Source: an uncultured Eubacteriales bacterium (GTDB taxonomy: Bacteria; Bacillota; Clostridia; Christensenellales; Borkfalkiaceae). From it: a stretch of 44,343 nt of DNA. The DNA is taken from the NCBI GenBank assembly GCA_900547645.1, contig URHP01000006.1, positions 1-44,343 of the forward strand, in the 5' to 3' direction. The position numbers and the translations under genes are program-made. Below the pieces are notes generated by a model. That model was not told the origin of the DNA. It saw only the letters and a list, made by a program, of their open reading frames with translations, and ran no database searches. Positions 1 to 8,317 of this stretch are shown here, piece after piece. The first letter of the stretch is position 1. Each line of letters starts with the position of its first letter.

Positions 1-43
1 ACAAGGCTAGTCGTCGGCAGCGTCAGATGTGTATAAGAGACAG
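1..43 (+). other. Residual Nextera adapter (sequencing artefact)
   Basis: Bases 11-43 are the Nextera Tn5 Read-1 adapter: 14 bases beginning TCGTCGGCAG, then the 19-base transposon mosaic end that finishes AAGAGACAG. The ten bases before it (AC plus AAGGCTAG) fit the end of the i5 adapter arm and an 8-base index. This is library DNA, not genome. Biological sequence starts at 44, inside fbp. The adapter identity is established knowledge; reading 3-10 as an index is inference. Confidence 0.97.
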
Positions 44-1943
44 GCTCCGCAATGGTCTCCTGCATGCGCCTCCCCTCGTCCGTATCGCGGATGGAAAGGC
101 GGTAATTGGTCTTTTGCACCATTTCTGTGACGGAGTGGATGTCGCTCTCGCTGCGGATGGCTTCCTCCGCCGAGCGGAAGGGCTCATAGGCGACAAGGCG
201 CATGCCGTAAGAGTTGCCGATGAGCGTATAGCCCGCAATGCCCGTCTCCCGTTGATAGGGACGGGACATGCCGCCGTCGATCATCAGCAGCCTGCCGCCG
301 CACTTGATGGGCGTTTCGCCGCTCTTCAGATGCACGGGCATGTGACCGTTGATGATATGAGACGCGGGCGACGCGGGATCCAGCCCGAATTCCCGCATGA
401 TGCGCGAAATGACCTTATCGTCGTTCAGATAACTGTAATAGGAATTTTTCGCCTCGAAATAGCAGCTCTCGTCCCTGACGAAGTAGCGCTCGAACGTGGT
501 CATGCGCTCCTTGCCGTAGAGCGGGGAATTTTCATTCGCCCACAGAAACCACATCGTGTCTTGACCGAACTGCTTCTCTTCCCCCTCCGGCAGATAGTAG
601 CCCCTGCGCGCCCAGCTCTCCAATTCGTCGAAGAGCGCCCTGCCTGCATACTTCCCGTCCCCCACGCGGACCTCCTTGAAGGAACCGTCCTCGTTGAGCG
701 GCACGCAGCCGTGGTACAGCAGATTTCCGTTGCAGACGCGGTACATGCTGCCGCGCGTGAACAGGTAGGCGACGTGACGGCGCAGCTTTTCGCTGTTGAC
801 GAAGGCATAGCGCAGCTTTTCCATGACGAGCGCCTCACCTGCGGACAGGCGGTAGGGATCGTCCGGATCGATGGTCGGAAAGTTGGTATCCTCCAGCGGA
901 TACGCCTTTCCGTCGATCGTCACCGTGCCGTGTTCGCGGTCGATCTTGTCGAGGAGCCTGCGCCCGTCCATGTTATATTCGGGATGGCGCGCGATGAGCT
1001 GCCCTTCGAGTTTGAACAAAATAATGGTGATCGCCTTGTGGATCTTGCGGTCCATATCGGGATCGTACGGCTCGTAGCTCTGCGAACCGTTGATCGCAAA
1101 ACAGGCGCACGGATCGCCCGCGTAGGTATCGAGCGCAAACTTGGCAAGCGGCAGAAGGTTGATGCCGTAACCGTTTTCAATGGTGGCAAAATTGCCGTAC
1201 TTTGCCGAAATGCGCACGACGGACGCAATGCACGCAAGGCTCCCGCTCGCCGCGCCCATCCAGCAAATATCGTGGTTGCCCCACTGAAAATCCACGTTGT
1301 CAAAGCCGAGCAGCGTGTCGAGGATGATATGCGCCCCGGGACCGCGGTCGAACAGATCGCCCAAAATATGGATGCGGTCCACGGCGAGCCTCCGGATGAG
1401 ATCGCAGAACGCAATGACGAAGTGCCGCGCCCGCTTGGTGGAGATGATGGCGGAAATGATGCCGCTGTAGTACGCCTCCTTGTCCTCCACCTCCTCCTTT
1501 TCGCCGAGCAGTTCCTCGATGATATAGGCATAGTCGTGCGGCAGTTCCTTGCGCACGCGCGAGCGCGTATACTTGGACGCGATGCGGCGGTTCACCCGCA
1601 CAAGGCGATAAATTGTCGTCTTGTACCAGTCGTCAAGGTCCTCTTCCGTAGCTTCGATCTGAGCGAGCTTTTCCGAAGGATAGTAGATGAGCGTCGCCAG
1701 CGACTTTTTCTCCTTCATGGAGAGCGATCCCTTGAATTCTTCCTCGATCTTCTTGCGGATGGAACCGGAGCCGTTCTTGAGAATGTGCAGAAACGGTTCA
1801 TATTCGCCGTGAATATCGGTGATGAAGTGCTCCGTTCCCTTGGGCAGGTTGAGCACCGACGAAAGATTGATGATCTCCGTCGCCGCATCCGCCGCCGTCG
1901 GAAACTGCACGGAGAGCCGTTCCAGATATCTGATGTCCTGCAT
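44..1943 (-). CDS. fbp: Fructose-1,6-bisphosphatase class III, 3'-truncated
   Basis: Cytosolic gluconeogenic enzyme that hydrolyses fructose-1,6-bisphosphate to fructose-6-phosphate; class III is the Firmicutes metallophosphoesterase-type enzyme. The frame is open from ATG at 1943 to the adapter, 633 codons. It starts MQDIRYLERL and carries the phosphoesterase motifs DIHGE (about residues 43-47), GDLFDRGP (about 193-200) and GNHD (about 220). The family is usually about 650-670 residues, so only the last few dozen are missing. The visible end, around IRDTDEGRRMQETIAE, matches the conserved C-terminal region. A GGGGGA ribosome site and a good promoter precede it, so it is probably monocistronic. 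Truncation is by the contig end, not mutation. Confidence 0.93.
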
Positions 1944-1961
1944 ATGATTCCCCCTTTCCCG

Positions 1962-1990
1962 ATTATACCGCAAAGCCGCGCGCAATGCAA
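1962..1990 (-). promoter_or_regulatory. Promoter of fbp
   Basis: On the minus strand, -35 TTGCAT (1985-1990), 17-base spacer, -10 TATAAT (1962-1967). Transcription would begin about 12 bases before the ATG at 1943. Confidence 0.75.
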
Positions 1991-2012
1991 TACCCGCGGG
2001 AAAATTTGCATG

Positions 2013-2042
2013 AAAAAACCCTGCGGATACCGCAGGGTTTTT
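2013..2042 (-). terminator. Terminator after the GH43 gene
   Basis: Hairpin with arms AACCCTGCGG / CCGCAGGGTT and a 3-base loop, flanked by an A run on one side and a T run on the other. It lies just after the GH43 stop at 2047. The U tract serves the minus-strand transcript; the A run could also allow function in the other direction. Confidence 0.85.
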
Positions 2043-2046
2043 GTGA

Positions 2047-4263
2047 TCATTCGCCGACCAGTCCGCTGCCCGTCATGGTCGAATAGTTGTTCATGAACAT
2101 CGTCATGCTGCGTCTGTTCCCCTCCGTCTGTCCGAGGCAGGTGATCGTGAAACCGGACTTGTTCTGATCGCCCAACCATGCGGGACGCACCACGCCGTAG
2201 AACACCGTCTCGCCGCTGCTGACGCCGTTCGAACCTTTGAGCGGTTCGGTAAAGGTGAACTTGATATAGCCGTCGCCGTACATCTTCCAGCTGCCGATGG
2301 GCGTTCCCGTCGCCGTCGCGCCGTCGTAAATATCGCCGCTGTTCGCATCGCTCTCGTTCTGCGTGAGCGTGACGTCGCGGGAGACGTTGACCGCGTTGTA
2401 GGAGCTGTTGGTATCGCGCTGATTGAGCGCGACCACCATTTTGAACTTTCCGTCCTCCGTGAAGCGGAACAGCTCTTCCGCCGACACGGCGCGGTCCATC
2501 TCGCCGCCGTAGCGGTTGGGATTGATGACGATCTCGCCGAAACTGTTGAGATAGTACTGATGGATCTGCGTCACGAAACTTGCGTTGTTGCCGTCGCGGC
2601 GCGTAATGTATGCCGCGACCGAAACGCCGCCCGAGGTCGTAAACAGATCGTTATGACCGGGCAGGATGATGTCAAGCTCCGTGTTCCCCGCGCTCTTATT
2701 GTGCCAGGTGAACGCGCCCATGTACTTGTTGCCCTCGTTGCCGCCGTTTCCGGGGCCGACGTTGTAGACGATCCCGCCCGTTGTCGAACGGTAGATGCCC
2801 CAGACGCTCTCGCTTCTGCCGCCCCACATCTGATAGTTGTCGCCGAGCCCGTCGTAGGAATGCATGGAGTAGTAATACGTCTTGCCCTCTTCGAGGACCG
2901 TTCCGTTCTCATCCGTCACGGTCACGTTGTCGTGACGGGCGATGACGGGCGCCTCCATGTTCTGCTTGGAAATGTTCTTGCCGTAGTAGTCGTGTTCCCA
3001 GCCGATTGCCTGCGTGTCGCCCTCGGCAGGCGTGCCGTTGTACAGATCCTGAATGTCGTTCTCCACCCAATCGCGGATGTCGTCGTGCGACTGCCAGCCC
3101 TTGCCGTCCTTCCTGAGCCCCGTTTCGGGATCGAGCTCGATGAGATAATTGCCCGAACCGAAGGAGCCGTACGCCATGTACATTTTGCCGTCTTCATCGT
3201 AGATGATCTGCGGATCGATGCCGTTGACGTCCTTTTCCGATTCCCCGCGGCGGATGGTGGACTGCATCAGAACGGCGGGATCGCCGTTTTCGTCGAGCAC
3301 GGGTTTGAAAGTGCCCGCGTCCAGCGTCGCCGATTCGTACAAGAGGATGCAGGCGCGCGCATACACGCCCGACTCACCGGGAACGCGCATGCCTTCGTTA
3401 TCGCCCGCGCCGTCCACGACGCAGGTATACAGCCAATAGCCGCTGCCGTCGGGCTTCGCCACAATATCGGGCGCCCACCAGCTCGCTTCCGCTTCGCTGT
3501 AACCGTTCGGCGTGCCCGTTTCCTCGGACGTGCCGCCCTCTTTGTACAGCCATTCGCCCGAACGCGCATCCACGAAGTCTTCGTCGCGCGTGCTTTCTGC
3601 AAACGTTCTGCCCAACAGCATCCAGGTCTTCATGCCGTCGTAAGAGACATGGATGGCGTTGCCGTAGGTGAGCTGTCCCGCCATGGAGCCCATGACCGCC
3701 GACGTCTCGTTGTTCCAGCCCGTGGAGAAGATATAATAGACGGATCTCCCGTCCCCGTCCTTCACTTCGATGAGGGAGGGATCGTGCGTATAGCCGAGCA
3801 CCGCCTCTCCGTTCACTTCGTCAAAATCCCTGCTGTTCCCCTGATACTGATAGCCGGGATCGGTGACGTATGCGGGCACGACCTCGACCGAGCCGAGCGC
3901 GCCGCCCGCGCCGCGGTAGATCACCGTCCCCGCGCTCTTTGCCGTAAATACGCCGTCCGCATACGAAGCGATCGTCGAAGGATCGCCGACCTTCGTCCCT
4001 GCGGCATTGTAGCCGGCGACTACGGTCACGTTGCCGACGTCGACGGACGTCACGGAACCGTCAAGGTACCCCCCCCCGACGTTGTCGAAACAAATGCGAT
4101 AGGACGCCGCAACGCCGTCTTCGACGGGATCGGTATTGTCGTCGGGATCGGTGATCCCCGGATCATCCCCGCCCGGATCGTCCTTCGGTGCGCAAGCCGC
4201 GAACGCGGCAAGCGCGAACGTGCATCCCAGAAGAAGCGCGAGCGCCTTCCATTTTTTGTTCAT
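2047..4263 (-). CDS. GH43-family arabinanase-like lipoprotein
   Basis: 738-residue secreted glycoside hydrolase, probably an endo-alpha-1,5-L-arabinanase or arabinofuranosidase acting on pectic arabinan. The start (4263) follows a GGAAGGGGGG ribosome site; an upstream in-frame extension lacks one. The signal peptide ends in a lipobox with Cys24, then an Asp/Gly/Pro-rich linker and a small beta domain (about 50-130). GH43 catalytic signatures are all present: Asp161 in YTHDPS (base), Asp350 in GIDP (pKa modulator) and Glu437 in MEAPV (acid), plus WAPDI at 263-267. The C-terminal ~140 residues look like the beta domain common in GH43 arabinanases. A run of nine Gs encodes Gly63-65. Exact substrate is inferred from family. 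Confidence 0.88.
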   Translation of the reverse strand: MNKKWKALALLLGCTFALAAFAACAPKDDPGGDDPGITDPDDNTDPVEDGVAASYRICFDNVGGGYLDGSVTSVDVGNVTVVAGYNAAGTKVGDPSTIASYADGVFTAKSAGTVIYRGAGGALGSVEVVPAYVTDPGYQYQGNSRDFDEVNGEAVLGYTHDPSLIEVKDGDGRSVYYIFSTGWNNETSAVMGSMAGQLTYGNAIHVSYDGMKTWMLLGRTFAESTRDEDFVDARSGEWLYKEGGTSEETGTPNGYSEAEASWWAPDIVAKPDGSGYWLYTCVVDGAGDNEGMRVPGESGVYARACILLYESATLDAGTFKPVLDENGDPAVLMQSTIRRGESEKDVNGIDPQIIYDEDGKMYMAYGSFGSGNYLIELDPETGLRKDGKGWQSHDDIRDWVENDIQDLYNGTPAEGDTQAIGWEHDYYGKNISKQNMEAPVIARHDNVTVTDENGTVLEEGKTYYYSMHSYDGLGDNYQMWGGRSESVWGIYRSTTGGIVYNVGPGNGGNEGNKYMGAFTWHNKSAGNTELDIILPGHNDLFTTSGGVSVAAYITRRDGNNASFVTQIHQYYLNSFGEIVINPNRYGGEMDRAVSAEELFRFTEDGKFKMVVALNQRDTNSSYNAVNVSRDVTLTQNESDANSGDIYDGATATGTPIGSWKMYGDGYIKFTFTEPLKGSNGVSSGETVFYGVVRPAWLGDQNKSGFTITCLGQTEGNRRSMTMFMNNYSTMTGSGLVGE

Positions 4264-4297
4264 AAAACTTCCCCCCTTCCAAAATATCGTTTTCCAG

Positions 4298-4326
4298 ATT
4301 GTACCATAAAATGCGCCGTTTGGCAA
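4298..4326 (-). promoter_or_regulatory. Promoter of the GH43 gene
   Basis: On the minus strand, -35 TTGCCA (4321-4326), 17-base spacer, -10 TACAAT (4298-4303), about 35 bases before the start codon. Confidence 0.7.
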
Positions 4327-4365
4327 GAGATCGGCGGAAATTTTCACGATTGATCCAAAAACCGC

Positions 4366-4474
4366 AAAGCGCACCCCGTATCACTACGGTGTGCGCTTCG
4401 CTTTGAGAGAATATGAAAAAATTGTGGAGAGTAGGCAGATCCATATCTTCGGACGGGGATCCCGTCCTTGGATC
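4366..4474 (-). terminator. Hairpins downstream of the FAD oxidoreductase pair
   Basis: Two inverted repeats sit between the oxidoreductase stop (4550) and the GH43 promoter. One has outer arms AAGCGCAC / GTGCGCTT (4366-4398) and is followed on the minus strand by a short T run, so it may be the operon terminator. The other (4438-4474) pairs GATCCA with TGGATC around GGACGGG / CCCGTCC and has no T tract. Nothing else is recognised in 4264-4549. Confidence 0.4.
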
Positions 4475-4549
4475 GTGCCTTTATCTTACAATACGTTCGT
4501 GTCCAATATGTGATATTCCCATTAAAAGGCAGTAAAATTCCGCAATGGA

Positions 4550-6073
4550 TCAAGGCTGAGAATATCGCTCGCAGATGGCTTCCGCCACGCGGATCCCGTC
4601 TGCGGCGGCGGAAGTGATGCCTCCCGCATACCCGCAGCCCTCGCCGCAGGGATACACGCCTGCAATGCCGACCGCCTGCAGATCGCTCCCGCGCACGATG
4701 CGCACGGGGGAAGACGTGCGCGACTCCACGCCCGTCAGAACGCTTTCGTACGCCGCGAACCCCGAAAGACGGGCGTCCATATCGGGAAGCGCCGCCTTCA
4801 TGGCGTCCGTGATGACGCGCGGGAAGATGGACTGCATGGGCGCAAAACTTGTCGCGGGCGCGTAGGTGGGTTTTACCTCGCCGAAATAATAGCTCTCCCT
4901 GTCGGCAAGGAAATCGCCCACGAGCTGCACGGGCGCACGGTATCCGCCCCCCGCCGCCGCAAACGCGGCGCGCTCGAGCCTGCGCTGGAACTGCACGCCC
5001 GCCAGGGGATGCTCGCTTGCGAAGTCCTCCTTCTTCACCTGCACGACGAGCGCGGAATTGGCGTTCCTGCCGTCGCGCGCGAAGTCGCTCATCCCGTTGG
5101 TGACGACGCCGCCTTCCTCGCTCGCCGCAGGTACGACCACGCCTCCGGGGCACATGCAGAAGGTGAACACGGCGCGCTCCGACGCGTGCGACACCAGCTT
5201 GTAGTCGGCGGCGGGAAGCGCCGCATAACCCGCGCCGTACTGCGCCCTGCCGATCGCCGCCTGCAGATGCTCGATGCGCACGCCGACGGCAAATTCCTTC
5301 TGTTCGACCGCAAACCCGCGGGAGAGCAGCATTTCAAAGGTATCCCGCGCGCTGTGCCCGACTGCGAGCACCAGCGCGTCGCACGCCTCCGCCCCGCGCT
5401 CCGTCACGATCTCCGCAAGTCTGCCGTCGCGGATGCGCACGTCGGTGAGCGTCTCGGAAAAGCGGAATTCGCCGCCGCGCCCGATGATCTCCGCGCGCAG
5501 ATTGGCGACCACCTTTTTCAAATTGTCGCTGCCCACGTGCGGCTTTCCGAGGTAGCCCACCTCTTCGGGCGCGCCGAAGCGTACGAAGGTGTCGAGCACG
5601 TCGCGGTTGCGCCTGTCGTTGGTCTGCGTGTTGAGCTTCCCGTCCGAAAACGCGCCTGCGCCTCCCTCGCCGAACTGAATGTTGCTGGAGGGATCGAACA
5701 CGCCCGTCTGCATGAACGCCTGTACGTCACGCGCGCGCTCCTCCACCCGCTTGCCGCGCTCTATGATCACGGGCGCGACGCCGCAGTCGAGCAGGCGCAG
5801 CGCACAGAACAGCCCCGCAGGTCCCGCGCCCGCAATGACGACCTTGGGCGGATGCGGCACCTGCGCAAACGTGCGCGGAGGCGGCGTGTACGGCTCGGTG
5901 CCGCACTCGACGGAATATACCCACCGGATGTCCGATTTATCGCGCGCGTCCAGCGACTTCTTCAGAATTTTAAAATAACGGCAGGGCGCGTGCAGCTTTT
6001 TTTCGCACAGCCGGACGAGCGCGCTCTCCTTCTGATGGGGACGGAGCGTCAGCCCCGTAAATATTTTTCTCAT
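4550..6073 (-). CDS. NAD(P)/FAD-dependent oxidoreductase (COG2509-like)
   Basis: 507-residue flavoprotein; the start MRKIF at 6073 overlaps the previous stop as ATGA, which points to translational coupling. A basic N-terminal region of about 80 residues precedes the FAD-binding Rossmann motif VVIAGAGPAGLFCALRL with the downstream acidic VIIERGKRVEER. Further conserved blocks are SNIQFGEGGAGAFSDGKL and, near the C-terminus, GVYPCGEGCGYAGGITSAA, typical of the uncharacterised FAD-dependent proteins annotated in many Firmicutes. Substrate is unknown. It is encoded just downstream of a second HI0933/BaiN-like flavoprotein, so the two may act on the same or successive substrates (inference). Confidence 0.85.
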   Translation of the reverse strand: MRKIFTGLTLRPHQKESALVRLCEKKLHAPCRYFKILKKSLDARDKSDIRWVYSVECGTEPYTPPPRTFAQVPHPPKVVIAGAGPAGLFCALRLLDCGVAPVIIERGKRVEERARDVQAFMQTGVFDPSSNIQFGEGGAGAFSDGKLNTQTNDRRNRDVLDTFVRFGAPEEVGYLGKPHVGSDNLKKVVANLRAEIIGRGGEFRFSETLTDVRIRDGRLAEIVTERGAEACDALVLAVGHSARDTFEMLLSRGFAVEQKEFAVGVRIEHLQAAIGRAQYGAGYAALPAADYKLVSHASERAVFTFCMCPGGVVVPAASEEGGVVTNGMSDFARDGRNANSALVVQVKKEDFASEHPLAGVQFQRRLERAAFAAAGGGYRAPVQLVGDFLADRESYYFGEVKPTYAPATSFAPMQSIFPRVITDAMKAALPDMDARLSGFAAYESVLTGVESRTSSPVRIVRGSDLQAVGIAGVYPCGEGCGYAGGITSAAADGIRVAEAICERYSQP

Positions 6074-7200
6074 CGCAATGCCTCCGCGGCAAGATGCGCC
6101 GAAGCGAACGCCCAGTGCAGGTTGTACCCGCCGCATTCGCCGTCCACGTTGAGGATCTCCCCCGCAAAACAGAGGTTTTTCCGAAAGACGCTCATCAGAT
6201 TTTCGTCCGTCTCCGCCAGCGGAATGCCGCCGCGCGTCGCCTGCGCATAGTCGAAGCCGAGCGTCCCCGTCAGCGTCAGGGGAAACGCCTTCAGAAGCGT
6301 CAGAACGCGCTCCCTGGCGCCGCCCGCAAGGCGGCAGATGTGCCGCCCCAAACCGTTGTTGACGACGCATAGCAGCCCGTCGGCGCCCTCGCCGACGGCA
6401 CGCGCAAGCGCCTGTTCCCCGACGTCGGGCAGAAAGTCGAGCAGCAGCGTGTCGCCCTTTTCCGCATGCGAGGAAGCGCGGAAGACGGCGTCGCCCGACA
6501 CGCCGCTCTCCGTAAAGAGCACGTCTCCGCGGCAGGCGTAGATCGCCCTGCCGCCGCGCAGCAGACGCAGTCCCGCGTCAACACGGATCCCCTTCAGCCC
6601 GCGCACCGCCGCAGGATCGCAGCGGAGCTGCACCAGAACGGGCGAAAGCGGCGCGACGGTGTGCCCGAATCCCTCGGCGAGCGCGTACGCCGTGCCGTCC
6701 GTGCCGAACTGCCTTGCCGCCTTTCCGCCCGCGGCAAGCACGACGGCGTCCGCCCGCTCCGTTCCGCCCGCAAAGGCAATGCGGAAGTTCCCGTCATACG
6801 TCAGTTTCTCCACGCGCGTCCCCGTCAGAACACGCACCGAGCGGCGCTCCAGCTCGCGGCGGAACAGATCGGTGACGGCGGAAGCCTGCCGCCCCGCAGG
6901 ATATACCCTGCCGCGGGCATCGGGCAGAAAGAGCCCGCCCATGTCTTCGAGAAAGCGCACGGCGTCCTGCGCCGAAAAGCGCGCAAGGACGCGGGCGACC
7001 TTCTCCCGGTCGTCCGAAAAATAGTGCGACGCGTCCATATTCCGATTGGTCACGTTTCCCTGACCGTTGCCCGTCGCCGAAAGTTTTTTCCCGAGACGCT
7101 CCCCCCGTTCGAAGACCGTCACGCATTTTCCCGCTTTTGCAAGCAGCACGGCGCACGCCATGCCCGCCGCGCCGCCGCCGATCACCGCAATTTTCACCAT
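6070..7200 (-). CDS. HI0933/BaiN-like flavoprotein oxidoreductase
   Basis: 376-residue FAD enzyme of the HI0933/YhiN family, the family that contains the clostridial bile-acid reductase BaiN. The N-terminal dinucleotide-binding motif is IAVIGGGAAGMACAVLLA, followed by FERGERLGKKLSATGNGQGNVTN (the family-typical GKKLxxTGNGxCN block, here with Gln for Cys). The C-terminus has the family motif AGEILNVDGECGGYNLHWAFASA. Length is slightly short of the usual 400-420 residues. Its start lies 7 bases from a -10 element, so it heads the two-gene operon with the 4550-6073 gene. Bile-acid activity should not be assumed: most family members have no known substrate. Confidence 0.87.
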   Translation of the reverse strand: MVKIAVIGGGAAGMACAVLLAKAGKCVTVFERGERLGKKLSATGNGQGNVTNRNMDASHYFSDDREKVARVLARFSAQDAVRFLEDMGGLFLPDARGRVYPAGRQASAVTDLFRRELERRSVRVLTGTRVEKLTYDGNFRIAFAGGTERADAVVLAAGGKAARQFGTDGTAYALAEGFGHTVAPLSPVLVQLRCDPAAVRGLKGIRVDAGLRLLRGGRAIYACRGDVLFTESGVSGDAVFRASSHAEKGDTLLLDFLPDVGEQALARAVGEGADGLLCVVNNGLGRHICRLAGGARERVLTLLKAFPLTLTGTLGFDYAQATRGGIPLAETDENLMSVFRKNLCFAGEILNVDGECGGYNLHWAFASAHLAAEALR

Positions 7201-7206
7201 ATTCTT

Positions 7207-7235
7207 ATCATACAGTATCTAAAATTATTTGTCAA
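7207..7235 (-). promoter_or_regulatory. Promoter of the flavoprotein operon
   Basis: On the minus strand, consensus -35 TTGACA (7230-7235), 17-base spacer, -10 TATGAT (7207-7212). The -35 is one half of a 16-bp palindrome shared with the divergent promoter. The -10 lies so close to the ATG at 7200 that the transcript would have a very short leader or none. Confidence 0.8.
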
Positions 7236-7245
7236 TGCATTGACA
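7230..7245. promoter_or_regulatory. Perfect 16-bp palindrome between divergent promoters
   Basis: TGTCAATGCATTGACA is its own reverse complement. Its two halves hold the -35 boxes of the minus promoter (7207-7235) and the plus promoter (7240-7268), which are back to back. The arrangement could be a dimeric operator or could make polymerase binding mutually exclusive. Confidence 0.7.
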
Positions 7246-7268
7246 GGATTTGTTTTTCGTGATAAAAT
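7240..7268 (+). promoter_or_regulatory. Promoter of the YegP-domain membrane protein
   Basis: Consensus -35 TTGACA (7240-7245), 17-base spacer, -10 TAAAAT (7263-7268), followed by an AAGGAG ribosome site and the ATG at 7297. Confidence 0.8.
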
Positions 7269-7296
7269 GGAGTAAACAGAAAGGAGTGAAACTGCA

Positions 7297-8256
7297 ATGT
7301 ACGCAATGCTGAATGCAACAAGCACGTCGGTCTGGGATTATCTCATGGATAATCTCGCGCTTACCATCATTCTCGCCATCGTCCTCGTCCTGATCATCGC
7401 GCTCATCATCACGATGATCGTTCTCTCCGCGAAGTACAAAAAGCAGAAACGGGAAGAGGAAGCCGCCACGCAGGAAGCGGCCGGCGCCGCGGAAGAACCC
7501 GCACAGGAGGCAGAAGAACCGGCTGCGGAGCCCGCACAGCCTTCCGAAGAACCTGCACCCGAACAAGCAGAGGAAGCGCAGCCTGCGGCAGCCGAAGAAG
7601 AACCTGCGGAGGAGGTCGTTCCTCAGCCTGCTCCCGAACAGGACGAAGAGCTGCCCGCACCGACGGAGGAGGAACTTCCGGCGCCCGTACAGGAGGAAGA
7701 ACTGCCCGCCCCCGCGCAGGAAGAAGCGCTTCCCGCAGCAGAAGCCGGACAGCCCGAGGAGCCCGCTCCTCAGCCCGAATCTGAACCTCAGCCCGAGGCA
7801 GTCCCTGCCGCGGCAGAAGCACAGAAGGAGGATACATCCGTGAAAAAGCAACCGAAGACGACGCAGCCCGCGTCCAAGAAAGCCCCTGCCAAGAAGCCCG
7901 CAGCCGCCCCGAAGAAGAAGACGGCGCCCGCAGGAAAGTGGGTGATCCGCGCCGGAGACAGCGGCTATGTGTTCGAGCTGCGCGCCAACAACGGCGAAGT
8001 GATGCTCGTCAGCAACGAGTATTCCACCGTGGCAGGCGCCAAGAGCGGCATTGCGACCTATAAAAAGAGTATTGCGGCGGGGAATTTCACCGTCATCAAG
8101 ACAAAAGCGGGCGACTATATCTTCCGCCTGACCAATGCGCAGAAGCGGCTTCTGTGCGTCAGCTCCAACTACAACACGCAGGAAAGCTGCGAAAGCGCCG
8201 TGGAATCCACCAAGCGCTGGGCGGCAACCGACTTTATCGAAACGCCCGAAGAGTAA
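7297..8256 (+). CDS. Membrane-anchored protein with tandem DUF1508/YegP domains
   Basis: 319 residues in three parts. The N-terminus has one strongly hydrophobic helix (about 21-44) followed by KYKKQKREEE, which predicts an outside-in anchor with a cytosolic tail. Residues 50-180 are a low-complexity Glu/Ala/Pro/Gln-rich linker with repeated units such as EELPAP, followed by a Lys/Pro/Ala-rich basic stretch. The C-terminal ~100 residues are two DUF1508 (YegP) repeats: WVIRAGDSGYVFELRANNGE and FTVIKTKAGDYIFRLTNAQK, each with a following Ser/Ala segment. YegP domains have no settled biochemical role. The gene is monocistronic, with consensus promoter, AAGGAG site and strong terminator, so probably well expressed. 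Function unknown. Confidence 0.88.
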   Translation: MYAMLNATSTSVWDYLMDNLALTIILAIVLVLIIALIITMIVLSAKYKKQKREEEAATQEAAGAAEEPAQEAEEPAAEPAQPSEEPAPEQAEEAQPAAAEEEPAEEVVPQPAPEQDEELPAPTEEELPAPVQEEELPAPAQEEALPAAEAGQPEEPAPQPESEPQPEAVPAAAEAQKEDTSVKKQPKTTQPASKKAPAKKPAAAPKKKTAPAGKWVIRAGDSGYVFELRANNGEVMLVSNEYSTVAGAKSGIATYKKSIAAGNFTVIKTKAGDYIFRLTNAQKRLLCVSSNYNTQESCESAVESTKRWAATDFIETPEE

Positions 8257-8267
8257 TAAATGTAACA

Positions 8268-8312
8268 AACACACAGGCTGCGCCGATGGCGCAGCCTGTG
8301 TGTTTTATTTTG
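8268..8312 (+). terminator. Terminator after the YegP-domain gene
   Basis: Perfect 17-bp stem (AACACACAGGCTGCGCC with its complement at 8288-8304), 3-base loop, then TTTTATTTTG. It lies 11 bases after the stop codon and probably also ends the convergent transcript of 8318-8692. Confidence 0.92.
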
Positions 8313-8317
8313 AAAAT

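Noticed and set aside
27..2096. 689-codon open frame on the plus strand, starting in the adapter
   Set aside because: It starts inside the Nextera adapter and is antisense to fbp.
7782..7940. CRISPR array or tandem DNA repeat in the linker
   Set aside because: The repetition is at the level of short Glu/Ala/Pro codons without fixed spacers or a conserved repeat unit.
7225..8274. Cys/Gly/Arg-rich 349-codon frame on the minus strand
   Set aside because: It is the complement of the low-complexity Glu/Pro linker of the YegP-domain protein; the promoter, ribosome site and terminator all belong to the plus strand.
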